Source: Verrucomicrobiales bacterium (GTDB lineage: Bacteria; Verrucomicrobiota; Verrucomicrobiia; Verrucomicrobiales; DEV007). Taken from it: 64,000 bases of DNA. Numbering within the stretch: position 1 is the stretch's first letter; every line of letters starts with the position of its first letter. The DNA lies in contig PAAG01000059.1 in assembly GCA_002698785.1 (NCBI GenBank), positions 434,001 through 498,000 on the forward strand, read 5' to 3'. Of this stretch, positions 45,882 to 54,061 are shown piece after piece. The notes beneath the pieces are model-generated. The model did no database searches, was not told the origin of the DNA, and was given only the letters and a program-made list of their open reading frames with translations. Position numbers and translations under genes: made by a program.

Positions 45882-46005
45882 TCCTTGGCAATACACCGTC
45901 CAAAACGCGGTGACGAGTCAAATTCACCGGCGCTATTGCGTTTTATGCATTGCAGTTCGAATCATTTCCTGATAATCGAAATAGTTGACTCTAACTTCTC
46001 TACCC

Positions 46006-46344
46006 ATGCCTGGAAAATTCGAAATCAAGAAAGCAAAGAACGGTCAGTTTCACTTCAACCTGAAGGCCACCAACGGTCAGGTTATTTTGACCAGCGAAAT
46101 GTACACGACGAAGCGAAGCGCAAAGAACGGGATCGCTTCCGTCATGAAAAACGGTGCCGAGGACGGTCAGTTCGCACGGCTGGAATCCAAAAGCAAAAAG
46201 CCCTACTTCACCCTGAAGGCAAAGAACCATCAGGTGATCGGACAGAGCGAGATGTACGAGACCGAGAAGGCTCGGGAAAACGGTATCAAGTCAGTCATGA
46301 AAAACGCCCCCGGCGCGAAGATCGAAGATCTCACGATCGCCTGA
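46006..46344 (+). CDS. DUF1508 (YegP-like) protein
   Basis: A 112-residue protein of two near-identical DUF1508 units of about 50 residues: GKFEIKKAKNGQFHFNLKATNGQVILTSEMYTTKRSAKNGIASVMKN, and then ...KPYFTLKAKNHQVIGQSEMYETEKARENGIKSVMKN. It matches the small YegP family, whose function is unknown. I chose the ATG at 46006, which starts the first unit exactly. It is followed by a strong terminator, so it is monocistronic. It is divergent from the concanavalin-fold gene. Confidence 0.92.
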   Translation: MPGKFEIKKAKNGQFHFNLKATNGQVILTSEMYTTKRSAKNGIASVMKNGAEDGQFARLESKSKKPYFTLKAKNHQVIGQSEMYETEKARENGIKSVMKNAPGAKIEDLTIA

Positions 46345-46372
46345 CCACTTCACAAAATCCGTATTCACTTTT

Positions 46373-46413
46373 CAGGCTGCCCGTCGGTATTCATCCGGGG
46401 CAGCCTGTTTGTT
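46373..46413 (+). terminator. Rho-independent terminator after the DUF1508 gene
   Basis: CAGGCTGCCC (46373-46382) pairs with GGGGCAGCCTG (46397-46407), and TTTGTTG follows. The long GC stem with a T-rich tail makes it a good terminator. It directly precedes the start codon of the next gene, so that gene's promoter may overlap it. Confidence 0.8.
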
Positions 46414-46418
46414 GTAAG

Positions 46419-47165
46419 ATGTCTCACCTACCACAGCACCAGGTTCGAGGAGCTGTTGTAAACGTTCTCAGCCTCCTGCTGTTTTTCTTCCTCCTTCCCA
46501 GAAATTACCTTTCTGAGGAATCGCTTTTTCCTGCTTGGCTGGCAGTCCTCCTTCTCTTGTCAATGCTCGCAGAGCCCTTCCTGACTTACTGGAAAATGGA
46601 CGCCATTCTTTCTCGCCTGGAGAACTGGAAAATTGTCAAAGCGCGAACTCTTCTTGTGAACCTCTTTTCTGTGTTGCTTGTCTGGGGAGCAAGAACAGCG
46701 TTTTTCGGTGCACTCTTTGTCACCGCGCTAAGGTCTCTCATCTCCAAAGAAGCATTGGAGCCCTTCGTGATGCCACTCATCATATTACTCGCAATACGAG
46801 AGGCATTTATCGTCGGCTGCTATTGCAGGACAGAGTCGCGCAGAAAAGTGGCTCCTAGAGCAGAATGGGCGATCGATCTTTCGCTGATTTTCCTGATCGC
46901 CTTTTCTGAATTGATGGCATTCGAACTTTTCGAACAGGCCGACGCCACAAAAGTGGAACCATCCAAAATTGGAATCATGCTTCCATTTCAGATCATGTTC
47001 TTCGTGATGTTCTTTCTTCCTATCCGTATGCCCTACACCATCGAAGAACTGGGAAACAGAACCGGAACAATACAGGGGCGTATCCTTCTGTTCGGGTCCT
47101 TTTTCCTCTGTTTCCTCGGACTATTTTACTCACCCCTCATTCTCGATCTACTGGATCTGAACTGA
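46419..47165 (+). CDS. Unknown six-helix membrane protein
   Basis: A 248-residue protein with about six membrane helices (for example VVNVLSLLLFFFLL, WLAVLLLLSMLAEPFLTYW, ARTAFFGALFVTAL, MPLIILLAIREAFIVGCY, IMLPFQIMFFVMFFLPI and IQGRILLFGSFFLCFLGLFY). No family is recognised. The reading frame is also open far upstream (from 45513), but that part lies opposite the concanavalin gene and across the DUF1508 gene and terminator. I therefore start at the ATG at 46419. It converges with the LysR gene, 7 nt apart. Confidence 0.6.
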   Translation: MSHLPQHQVRGAVVNVLSLLLFFFLLPRNYLSEESLFPAWLAVLLLLSMLAEPFLTYWKMDAILSRLENWKIVKARTLLVNLFSVLLVWGARTAFFGALFVTALRSLISKEALEPFVMPLIILLAIREAFIVGCYCRTESRRKVAPRAEWAIDLSLIFLIAFSELMAFELFEQADATKVEPSKIGIMLPFQIMFFVMFFLPIRMPYTIEELGNRTGTIQGRILLFGSFFLCFLGLFYSPLILDLLDLN

Positions 47166-47172
47166 CCACTGC

Positions 47173-48075
47173 TCATGCCGTAGCACAGACTTTCGCAGCC
47201 TTTGCCAAAATAGGCCGAACCCCCGCTCGCTTGGAGTTCCAGGCGAAACAAAGCGTTCTCTCAAGAGAGCGAAGCCCCTTCACTTCATAGCTTTGAACAC
47301 CAACCCGATCAAACTGACTCTCCGCATACGCCGGCAGAATGGCGCAGCATTCTTTGCGCGACACCAGCAGGGCTACCTGGGTCGAAGAACTGCACTCGGT
47401 AACAAATTTCAATTCTACTCCCCCTTCCGCAGCGAGATTTTCCAAAGTGGTTCTGTACTGTCCCCTTCCTTCAAGAACGGCCAAAGGAAGCTTAGCAATC
47501 TCCTCAAATTTCACGGGAGACTTCAATCGAGCTCGAAACTTCTTCGGAACATACAGTCTGTAGTCGAGAACAAATTTTCCCGCAGCAGACAATACGGGCG
47601 TCAGGGCATCTTTTCTTACGAAGCCAATATCGATTTCGCCGCTTTGGAGAGACTCGATCGCAGCCTCAGTCCTCATATTGCGAAACGAGATCCGAGCTTC
47701 TGGAAAGGCCTTTTTCAATACAGGGAGAACGGCGGGAATCAACAGCCAATGAATCAGGCTCTCCCCCGCACCAATGATCAATTTGGAAGGCTGACCAGAA
47801 CAGGTTCCCACAAAGTCATCAAGTGCACTCAAATAGTTCCTGCAGATTCGTGCAAGCTCCGCTCCCTTCTCAGTTATCCGATAGGGTTTGGCACTCCTGT
47901 CCAGGAGATCGATTCCAAGAAACGACTCCAGCTCCGCGATTTGTCGACTGAATTGACTCTGCCGGTTGGCATCCCCTCTGGCCGCCTTTCCAATGCTACC
48001 GACTTCGTCAACCAGGCAGAGTGTTGCCAATCGATCCATAGAAAGATTCTTCTTTCCGACGAGATTTTTAAACAT
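47173..48075 (-). CDS. LysR-family transcriptional regulator
   Basis: A 300-residue LysR-type regulator: N-terminal winged helix-turn-helix (about 13-72: ATLCLVDEVGSIGKAARGDANRQSQFSRQIAELESFLGIDLLDRS) and a periplasmic-binding-like effector domain (about 95-300). The recognition helix is ANRQSQFSRQIAELE. It is divergent from the metallophosphoesterase gene; LysR proteins commonly regulate the adjacent divergent gene and themselves. The gap contains an ATTCAC-N16-GTGAAT inverted repeat, and the start codon itself lies in another palindrome (48073-48090). Confidence 0.92.
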   Translation of the reverse strand: MFKNLVGKKNLSMDRLATLCLVDEVGSIGKAARGDANRQSQFSRQIAELESFLGIDLLDRSAKPYRITEKGAELARICRNYLSALDDFVGTCSGQPSKLIIGAGESLIHWLLIPAVLPVLKKAFPEARISFRNMRTEAAIESLQSGEIDIGFVRKDALTPVLSAAGKFVLDYRLYVPKKFRARLKSPVKFEEIAKLPLAVLEGRGQYRTTLENLAAEGGVELKFVTECSSSTQVALLVSRKECCAILPAYAESQFDRVGVQSYEVKGLRSLERTLCFAWNSKRAGVRPILAKAAKVCATA

Positions 48076-48141
48076 GACTCAATAGTCATGTAATTCTCAT
48101 TCTTTCAAATACAATTCACATATCACTTTTGTATGGTGAAT
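48073..48141. promoter_or_regulatory. Two inverted repeats in the LysR/phosphoesterase divergent gap
   Basis: CATGACT-CAAT-AGTCATG (48073-48090) overlaps the LysR start codon. ATTCAC (48114-48119) and GTGAAT (48136-48141) form a second inverted repeat with a 16-nt spacer just upstream of the metallophosphoesterase start. Both could be LysR-type binding sites giving autoregulation and control of the divergent gene. Confidence 0.4.
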
Positions 48142-48146
48142 CATAG

Positions 48147-49103
48147 ATGAAAACGACAATTCAGAATCACAGCTCTTTCGACCTCATCGGGGACATACAC
48201 GGATTTGCCACACCTCTCAGAGAATTATTAGATTTGTTAGGATACCGTAAAAGTGGCGATACCTACAGACACCCTGAGGGTAGAAAAGTGATCTTTGCGG
48301 GAGATTTCATCGACAGGGGCCCGGAAATTCGAGAGACCCTCCATCTGGTGCGTTCCATGATCGATTCGGACGATGCTATAGCCATCATGGGAAATCACGA
48401 ATACAATGCGGTCTGCTTTCACACCCCCGATGGCAAAGGGGACTACCTTCGCTCTCATACATACAAGGACGGGAAGAACATCAAGCAGCACGAAACAACC
48501 CTTCGTGCTTTTGCGGGACTCGACCGGGAGTGGGATGAATGGATTCGTTGGTTTCGGGAGCTTCCATTCTATCTCGACCTTGGGAATCTACGAGTCGTTC
48601 ATGCTACCTGGCATAGAGATTCAATCCGCTTCCTCAAAGGAAAGTCCCTTGCTGACGATGATTTTCTGAAGTCCAGCGTCTGCCCTGACACTCCTGAATT
48701 TGAGTCCGTTGAAATCGTCCTCAAAGGATTGGAGATTCCACTGCCCGACGGGAATTTCTACGAAGATAAGCAGGGTTTCCGACGTTCCTGTTCGCGCGTA
48801 AAGTGGTGGGAGTGCCCTGATACACTTTCGTATCGAGATGCCGTATTCCCTTTTTGCGACACTGTTTCGGATGACCTCATTGATTTCACAAAGGTGTCTC
48901 CCTGGGGAACCTATCCCGACTCAGATCCACCAGTCTTCTTCGGACACTACTGGATTCCGGCCAGCGAAGCCCCTCGCCCACAAAGGAGCAACATTGCCTG
49001 CCTTGACTACAGCGTGGCGAAGCCTGGTGGCAAGTTGGTTGCGTACCGATGGGATGGAGAACAGACTCTCGACTCCGAAAAATTTGTCTCAGGTCCCTCC
49101 TGA
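48147..49103 (+). CDS. Metallophosphoesterase (calcineurin-like)
   Basis: A 318-residue calcineurin-type phosphoesterase. The metal-binding motifs are complete: GDIHG (Asp16, His18), AGDFIDRGPE (Asp53, Asp56), MGNHEYN (Asn83, His84, Glu85), VVHATWHRD and a late FFGHYW. The pattern resembles the bis(5'-nucleosyl)-tetraphosphatase/PrpE-type enzymes and bacterial serine/threonine phosphatases (PPP). The substrate (Ap4A-type or phosphoprotein) cannot be told by eye. Divergent from the LysR gene, which probably regulates it. Confidence 0.88.
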   Translation: MKTTIQNHSSFDLIGDIHGFATPLRELLDLLGYRKSGDTYRHPEGRKVIFAGDFIDRGPEIRETLHLVRSMIDSDDAIAIMGNHEYNAVCFHTPDGKGDYLRSHTYKDGKNIKQHETTLRAFAGLDREWDEWIRWFRELPFYLDLGNLRVVHATWHRDSIRFLKGKSLADDDFLKSSVCPDTPEFESVEIVLKGLEIPLPDGNFYEDKQGFRRSCSRVKWWECPDTLSYRDAVFPFCDTVSDDLIDFTKVSPWGTYPDSDPPVFFGHYWIPASEAPRPQRSNIACLDYSVAKPGGKLVAYRWDGEQTLDSEKFVSGPS

Positions 49104-49115
49104 CCGATGGCCCGC

Positions 49116-50333
49116 TCAGCTCCGAAGCCCGACTTTTCGCAAAGACCACTTTGCCAGAGACCGCATCTGCTTGTCGGATTCGAGGGCGAGATGATTCACC
49201 CTGTGGAGAAAATCATCAGGCATCAACCTGGCAGAAAATACTTCGTACCCATCGCCATTGGTAAATCCTCTCTTGTAGCTTTCGTCTCCCGAAAGAAAAT
49301 CGAGTTTTTCCACGCCATCCTTCCTTACCCATTCATCGATTCGAGAGAGCAACAGGCATTTTCCGGGAGCAAGCTTCTGGTGGGCTGGATCGAATGCGGT
49401 GAGATAACCAAAATACCTACCCCCTCTTACAAAACCAAAATCAACTGCCAGAATTTCCCCTCGATCGACCAGCTCCGCACACTGCAACCCGACATCAGGA
49501 TCTCTCGCAACACTTGTAAGCATCGTAGTCAGGCGGGAATCCTGAAACGGTCCCATCCCATCCTTGCGAAAGTGCTTGCTATGAAATGCGGCTGCGCTTT
49601 CCAACGTGTCTTCCCGAATGTCAGAGGACCGGCATATCGTCACCTCGGCATCTGGAGCTTCCCGTTTCAATCGATTCAATGAACGCCGCAGATCCTGCCT
49701 CGTCTTGCGCGAGAACGAAGAAAGATATCCATCCAATCCGCCAGCAATCGAAACAACAGGACAAGGGGCAAAATGTTTGGCGAAAACAATGGAACGATCT
49801 GGAGGAACATCAGCTTCGACCAGTGACTGATATAGCTTCCCTTCTGAAGATAGCTTTCGAAAGACAAAGTGCGACCCTGGCGCCTCCCGGCGAAGCCCTT
49901 CCATAAATCGGGCCAGAGCAAACGCGACCGTCACTTCAGAGCCGGACACGATATCTTGATAGTCACAGACTTCATCGCCAGCCAAGCGGATCTCACGCCC
50001 TTTCCGGTAACACGGCAGAATAGCAGCCGTTGTATGATTCTTAAGCAACTCAAAGACAAAAGGAGAGCATTCTCCCACGCCGTATTGCTCATACCAGGCT
50101 CGGTTCCACCCGAATGTCTGGAAAGGCGAAATCACATCCCGCGTGAATTCCTTCCATTTCTTCTCAAGTCTTTCAATCGCTTCCACATCGCGGTGTATGA
50201 CGACAGTCCACACGTCGCGGAACGTTGCATTCTTTCGAGACGTATCCGGCAGATGATGTCGAACAATCGAAGACGTCTGCTTCGAATCGACTTTCCTGTG
50301 CATCGAGCTTTTCAAATGTCGGATGTTCTCCAT
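49116..50333 (-). CDS. GNAT-fold acetyltransferase (CelD/BioF2-like)
   Basis: A 405-residue protein with a GNAT acyltransferase domain of the CelD/BioF2-like (Acetyltransf_6) type in its C-terminal half. The segments SSFSRKTRQDLRRSLNRLKRE, FHSKHFRKDGMGPFQD and GRYFGYLTAFDPAHQKLAPGKCLLLSRIDEWVRKDGVEKLDFLSGDESYKRGF are typical; similar proteins act in cell-surface polysaccharide or cellulose synthesis. An N-terminal part (about 45-170) is the partner domain of the tandem GNAT. It starts inside the stop codon of the DUF6875 gene, so the two are translationally coupled. ATG at 50333 chosen. Confidence 0.78.
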   Translation of the reverse strand: MENIRHLKSSMHRKVDSKQTSSIVRHHLPDTSRKNATFRDVWTVVIHRDVEAIERLEKKWKEFTRDVISPFQTFGWNRAWYEQYGVGECSPFVFELLKNHTTAAILPCYRKGREIRLAGDEVCDYQDIVSGSEVTVAFALARFMEGLRREAPGSHFVFRKLSSEGKLYQSLVEADVPPDRSIVFAKHFAPCPVVSIAGGLDGYLSSFSRKTRQDLRRSLNRLKREAPDAEVTICRSSDIREDTLESAAAFHSKHFRKDGMGPFQDSRLTTMLTSVARDPDVGLQCAELVDRGEILAVDFGFVRGGRYFGYLTAFDPAHQKLAPGKCLLLSRIDEWVRKDGVEKLDFLSGDESYKRGFTNGDGYEVFSARLMPDDFLHRVNHLALESDKQMRSLAKWSLRKVGLRS

Positions 50334-51082
50334 CAATCAAGCTCAACCTCTTTGCCTCGCTCTGGAAACAGTTTCACAAGCAACGAATCCACCTTCCGGT
50401 TGACCTTCTGCCGCATTCGCCAAGAAAAACTTCCCATGTGCCTCAGTTTCGCCGGAGGCTCCCCGAAACGTTCCCGATATGTCTCCTGCCATTTCGGCAC
50501 CTGGCAGATAAAACGCCAGTCCGTTTCGATAAACGTTCTCAGCACATACATCGGGACAGGCGATCGCAGCGCGAAGAGACGTGGATTGAATGTTGTGGCA
50601 AAAGGGCAGGAGGGAAAAAACTCCCCAGCAAGAATCCCCCTCTTCAACAGGGTGTCTTTGATCTTTCGCTCCGGTTCAGTTGCATCAAGCAACCTCTGCC
50701 CCCTCACCCCCGGAAGCATCAAGATCAGACACCGAAGTCTCGGATCCTCAGTGCGAATGTTCTCTTCAAAGGTAGCCGCCGCTTTCAGCAGAAGAGTATC
50801 AAGATCAGAGAGCGCCGGTTCTCTCTCGTTCAAATTGACTGCGGACACCCACATCCCTTTCGCAGCCAAGGAAGGTTCCACCATCGGACAGATCGCTTCG
50901 ACACGACGACGTTTCTTCACTCGCTTCAGTGGGAATGTCGCCGTCCACTCTGCGCATTCGGCTAGTTTTTGTGAATCCTCAGCAGAAAACCCCTCGCCCA
51001 GCCAGGTCGACGCGTTTCTAGCATCATCCATCGCAACGAGTCCGAGATTGGGCGCCGAGAGTATGGGGGTAGCAAGCGACAT
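50333..51082 (-). CDS. DUF6875-like protein of unknown function
   Basis: A 249-residue soluble protein. The segment GILAGEFFPSCPFATTFNPRLFALRSPVPMYVLRTFIETDW (about 160-200) resembles DUF6875 proteins, and EAICPMVEPSLAAKGMW (about 62-78) fits the conserved N-terminal CPM/CPF motif of that family. No catalytic residues are known. It is coupled to the GNAT gene by the overlapping TGATG, so they should work together, perhaps in modification of a small molecule or a surface polymer; this is inference. The C-terminal tail is basic. Confidence 0.6.
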   Translation of the reverse strand: MSLATPILSAPNLGLVAMDDARNASTWLGEGFSAEDSQKLAECAEWTATFPLKRVKKRRRVEAICPMVEPSLAAKGMWVSAVNLNEREPALSDLDTLLLKAAATFEENIRTEDPRLRCLILMLPGVRGQRLLDATEPERKIKDTLLKRGILAGEFFPSCPFATTFNPRLFALRSPVPMYVLRTFIETDWRFICQVPKWQETYRERFGEPPAKLRHMGSFSWRMRQKVNRKVDSLLVKLFPERGKEVELD

Positions 51083-51347
51083 GGCAAAACTTATGGAAAT
51101 TATAATTCCTACAGAAGAATGCTCAAGCCAGAAAACGAGAAATACCAGCCTCGCTAAGCAAAATGTGATTTATGCAGACGAAAAACAGTGGTTTTCCCGC
51201 AATCTTTGTATCTTTCTCGCCTCCACTGTCTCCCACCAAAAGCATCCCCCATTAATTTCATAAAGAACAAATCAGCTGGAAGGGCTTGAGCGAGATGCCC
51301 CGAAACACGTCCAGAAAAATGGAATATCTCCTGCTTATGAGGGAGTT

Positions 51348-51734
51348 ATGAAATCGAGCGTGTGTGTATTTACACAAGAGTCCCCCGCGAAGTTGATTCT
51401 ACAGAAACTGCGAGACAATTATCTCCATGCGACTCACACGCATTTGGACATCAATGCAATCAATTCAGGCACGGACCTTCACGTCATCGAAGCAGAGGAA
51501 AAATATCACTCTGCCATCTTGGAAGAAATTGCAGAGTCAGAAGAGACTCACCCGTTCCTCTTCAGGTGCTCGAACTGCGAATCTGCAAGAATATGCCTCA
51601 ACTACGGAGGCCCTTTTTCGCACTTCCTCCGAACCTTCACGAGTGGCTCGATTACCACTCCTCTCCGAAGCTCGCCGTCCCCAAACTTAACCTGCAGGAG
51701 CTGCCACTCACTGCAGAAACTTGGAGGCAGGTGA
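51348..51734 (+). CDS. Small protein with Cys pairs, possible zinc ribbon
   Basis: A 128-residue protein with a good Shine-Dalgarno (GAGGGAG, ending 2 nt before the ATG). The first part (CVFTQESPAKLILQKLRDNYLHA) looks like the DUF2007-type signal-transducing fold. The second half has C-x2-C pairs, CSNC and TCRSC, plus CESARIC, consistent with a zinc ribbon. The match is weak and no firm family can be named. It converges with the small lipoprotein gene at 51763. Confidence 0.5.
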   Translation: MKSSVCVFTQESPAKLILQKLRDNYLHATHTHLDINAINSGTDLHVIEAEEKYHSAILEEIAESEETHPFLFRCSNCESARICLNYGGPFSHFLRTFTSGSITTPLRSSPSPNLTCRSCHSLQKLGGR

Positions 51735-51762
51735 ACCTCGCAAAGTCGAAAGACTAACTTGG

Positions 51763-51912
51763 CTACTCGGGATTTTCTACCGCCTCTTTCACGGCGTCCA
51801 CAGCCTCTCCGATTTCCTCGGCAGCTTTCTCTGTGTCGGTCTTCTTCTCACACCCTGCAGTCGCAAAGAACAGGGCCGAAGCAAACATAAGTGCGATCCA
51901 TGACGCTTTCAT
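51763..51912 (-). CDS. Small lipoprotein (49 residues)
   Basis: A 49-residue frame, MKASWIALMFASALFF then ATAGCEKK, with a lipobox at ATAGC (Cys21) and a short acidic amphipathic mature part (TDTEKAAEEIGEAVDAV). It resembles entericidin-type and other tiny lipoproteins of Gram-negative envelopes. It was found by translating the gap between the zinc-ribbon gene and the antiporter; it is too short for most gene callers. It may be in the antiporter transcript: the antiporter stop lies 64 nt upstream of its start. Confidence 0.7.
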   Translation of the reverse strand: MKASWIALMFASALFFATAGCEKKTDTEKAAEEIGEAVDAVKEAVENPE

Positions 51913-51976
51913 AAACAGGGTTACGATTACAAGAGTGAACGAGGGCTATAGAATTGGATAGAATTTGATGCAGACA

Positions 51977-53842
51977 TCACGGTAATTTCCCTGAAGGGTC
52001 GACTTCCTCATCCTCCGGGGCAATCGGGCCCGTTCCACTTTTCTCGTCAATCACAAGCGAGATCAACTGGTCGCCAGGAACCGGGGAATTTGAGTTTGGC
52101 GTCTGCACGTCAAGCTCGCGTCCCTGACTGATTCGAAACAGGATGATAGCCGATTCGCCATAATACTCTCTGAAATGTGTCATCGTGAACTCAGAATTCA
52201 GAGTGGTCTTTTTGACTTTTGCTCCCTTCTCCAACATGCTGCCGATCTCGAAAGAATTCACAGGGTGATCCCCAAGAGGTCTTCCGTTAAATTCCGTCGT
52301 TGAAGACTTTCTGTCAGACTCTTCCACATCTACCGGCTTTATCTGGAACACATTCGAATTTCCAAGCGTGTGTCCCAAGCTGATACAGGCAAGAGTATTC
52401 ACCTGATCGTTGGGAGTCGCCGCCACCATGTTACCGATACCAACGAGATCGATCTCTTCCGCAGCAAAATCAGAAAGCACATTTGCATTCAGTGCCGGCA
52501 CTCCCGCCATTCTTGCATCTCGAGTCGCACCGTAGTTTGAATCCATCATCAAGACTCTGAATCCTGCATCCTGGATGATCTTCGCAGCATCAATGGTCCA
52601 CTCTCGAATTCCGATAAAGAGAACACCCTGAGGGTTTTTCAGCGCCACTCCCAGCCTTCTCGCCAAAGGGGCTGAGAGAAGACCGTAGAAAGCCACCGTA
52701 CCCACGATGACCACGTAGGTAATTGGGACGATTCGAGCTGCTTCCTCTGCGTATATCCCTGTGGTCTTCGCCAGTTCCAAGGCAAAAACAGAGGACACCG
52801 CCGCCGCGACAATCCCCCGTGGAGCCATAAAAGAGAGAAACACTTTTTCCCGAGTACCTACCCGCTTCTCTCCTATCATGCTGATAAACACACTCGCGGG
52901 TCGCACAATCACGATCAGGATGAGAAGAAAAAGAACTGCTTCTTTCCAGACCATCATCAGATCGTCGAGGCTGATACGTGCGCCCAGAATAATGAAAAGA
53001 CAGGAGATCAGAACCGTTCTGAGCACCTCCTTAAACTCGATAACATGCCTGATTTTCGCTCGCTCCTGATTTGCCAGCCCGATCCCCAATATCGTTACTG
53101 TCAGCAGACCAGACTCATGCTGCACCAGATTGGAAACAGTGAAGAGAACGAGACTCACCACCAAAACTACCAGGCTCTGTAGGAAATCCGGCACCCAATG
53201 CTTACTCAGAATGTAACTCAGTGCCCACGCGGCGAAAAAACCGAGCCCCGCACCCAACAGGATAGTTTTGCTAAGTACGAGTAGAACACCGCCAAACCCG
53301 GATGTGTGGTCATCCGATCCTCCATGCCCAAAAAAGACTCCGAACACCAGCACTGCCAAAATTGCTCCGACAGGGTCGATGACGATTCCCTCCCACTTCA
53401 GAATCGAATTCACGGAGCGTTGAGGCCTCACCATCTTTAGGAGCGGCCCTATCACGGTAGGGCCAGTCACAACAAGAATTGCGGAAACCAGCAAGGCTAC
53501 CGGCCAGCTGAATCCCGCGACTTTGTGAGCCGCAACCGCCGATATTGCCCAGGTAACTAAGGTCCCGATACTGATCAGCCGTAGAACAGAAGTCCCGGCT
53601 TCCTTCAATTCGGAAAACCGCAGAGTAAGACCTCCTTCCAAGAGGATGACCGCCACCGATAAAGAAACCAGAGCGAAAAGAGTGTTCGGCTCGACAAGCT
53701 CGCTCTGGTCGTAGAACTGCCCCGCCGTAAAGCCGAAAGCCAGCAGCAACAGAATTGAAGGGAGTCGCAGGCGCCACGCCAACCACTGGGCACCGATTCC
53801 CAAAAGGAGGACGGAGGTGAAATAAATCAGTCGTTCGTCCAT
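51977..53842 (-). CDS. Cation/proton antiporter of the CPA1 type with TrkA-like domain
   Basis: A 621-residue protein: an N-terminal antiporter domain of about 12 helices (to about residue 390) and a C-terminal cytoplasmic NAD-binding TrkA-N/RCK-like domain (about 395-600: VLFIGIREWTIDAAKIIQDAGFRVLMMDSNYG). Antiporter motifs are VILLEGGLTLRF, SAILVVTGPTVIGPLLKMVRP and the ion-binding WEGIVIDPVGAILAVLVFG with the conserved Asp. It exchanges Na+ or K+ for protons at the inner membrane. ATG at 53842 chosen over TTG one codon earlier. Divergent from the MscS-like gene. Confidence 0.88.
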   Translation of the reverse strand: MDERLIYFTSVLLLGIGAQWLAWRLRLPSILLLLAFGFTAGQFYDQSELVEPNTLFALVSLSVAVILLEGGLTLRFSELKEAGTSVLRLISIGTLVTWAISAVAAHKVAGFSWPVALLVSAILVVTGPTVIGPLLKMVRPQRSVNSILKWEGIVIDPVGAILAVLVFGVFFGHGGSDDHTSGFGGVLLVLSKTILLGAGLGFFAAWALSYILSKHWVPDFLQSLVVLVVSLVLFTVSNLVQHESGLLTVTILGIGLANQERAKIRHVIEFKEVLRTVLISCLFIILGARISLDDLMMVWKEAVLFLLILIVIVRPASVFISMIGEKRVGTREKVFLSFMAPRGIVAAAVSSVFALELAKTTGIYAEEAARIVPITYVVIVGTVAFYGLLSAPLARRLGVALKNPQGVLFIGIREWTIDAAKIIQDAGFRVLMMDSNYGATRDARMAGVPALNANVLSDFAAEEIDLVGIGNMVAATPNDQVNTLACISLGHTLGNSNVFQIKPVDVEESDRKSSTTEFNGRPLGDHPVNSFEIGSMLEKGAKVKKTTLNSEFTMTHFREYYGESAIILFRISQGRELDVQTPNSNSPVPGDQLISLVIDEKSGTGPIAPEDEEVDPSGKLP

Positions 53843-53911
53843 CAAGCAGTAGTCTTCGAATACCTAAAAATCACTTCGGAGAATTACGTTCCCCACTCTA
53901 AGAAAGGATAC

Positions 53912-54052
53912 ATGATCTCGCATTTCAAAGACGGTCAAAACAATTCGTTCATTTCCTGCCATAATTTTGTGTTGTCAGCATTTTTGCTCGAAGCACTTGC
54001 TCTAAACACATCGATGAAGGAACTTTACCCTTTACTGTTCAGCCGACCGTAA
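53912..54052 (+). CDS. Possible small ORF before the MscS-like gene
   Basis: A 46-residue frame (starts MISHFKDGQNNSFISC, ends LYPLLFSRP) with AAGGA 3 nt before the ATG and a stop 9 nt before the GTG of the MscS-like gene. It contains a short hydrophobic stretch (FVLSAFLLEALAL). It could be a leader peptide or a chance ORF; there is no homology cue. Confidence 0.25.
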   Translation: MISHFKDGQNNSFISCHNFVLSAFLLEALALNTSMKELYPLLFSRP

Positions 54053-54061
54053 CCTCTAACC

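Noticed and set aside
45513-46418. Long plus-strand open frame extending the membrane protein at 46419 to 550 codons
   Set aside because: It lies opposite the concanavalin-fold gene, runs through the DUF1508 gene and the terminator, and shows no protein-like composition before 46419.
49869-51263. Plus-strand frame of 464 codons
   Set aside because: It is antisense to the coupled GNAT and DUF6875 genes, which have clear homology cues, and its composition is unlike a real protein.
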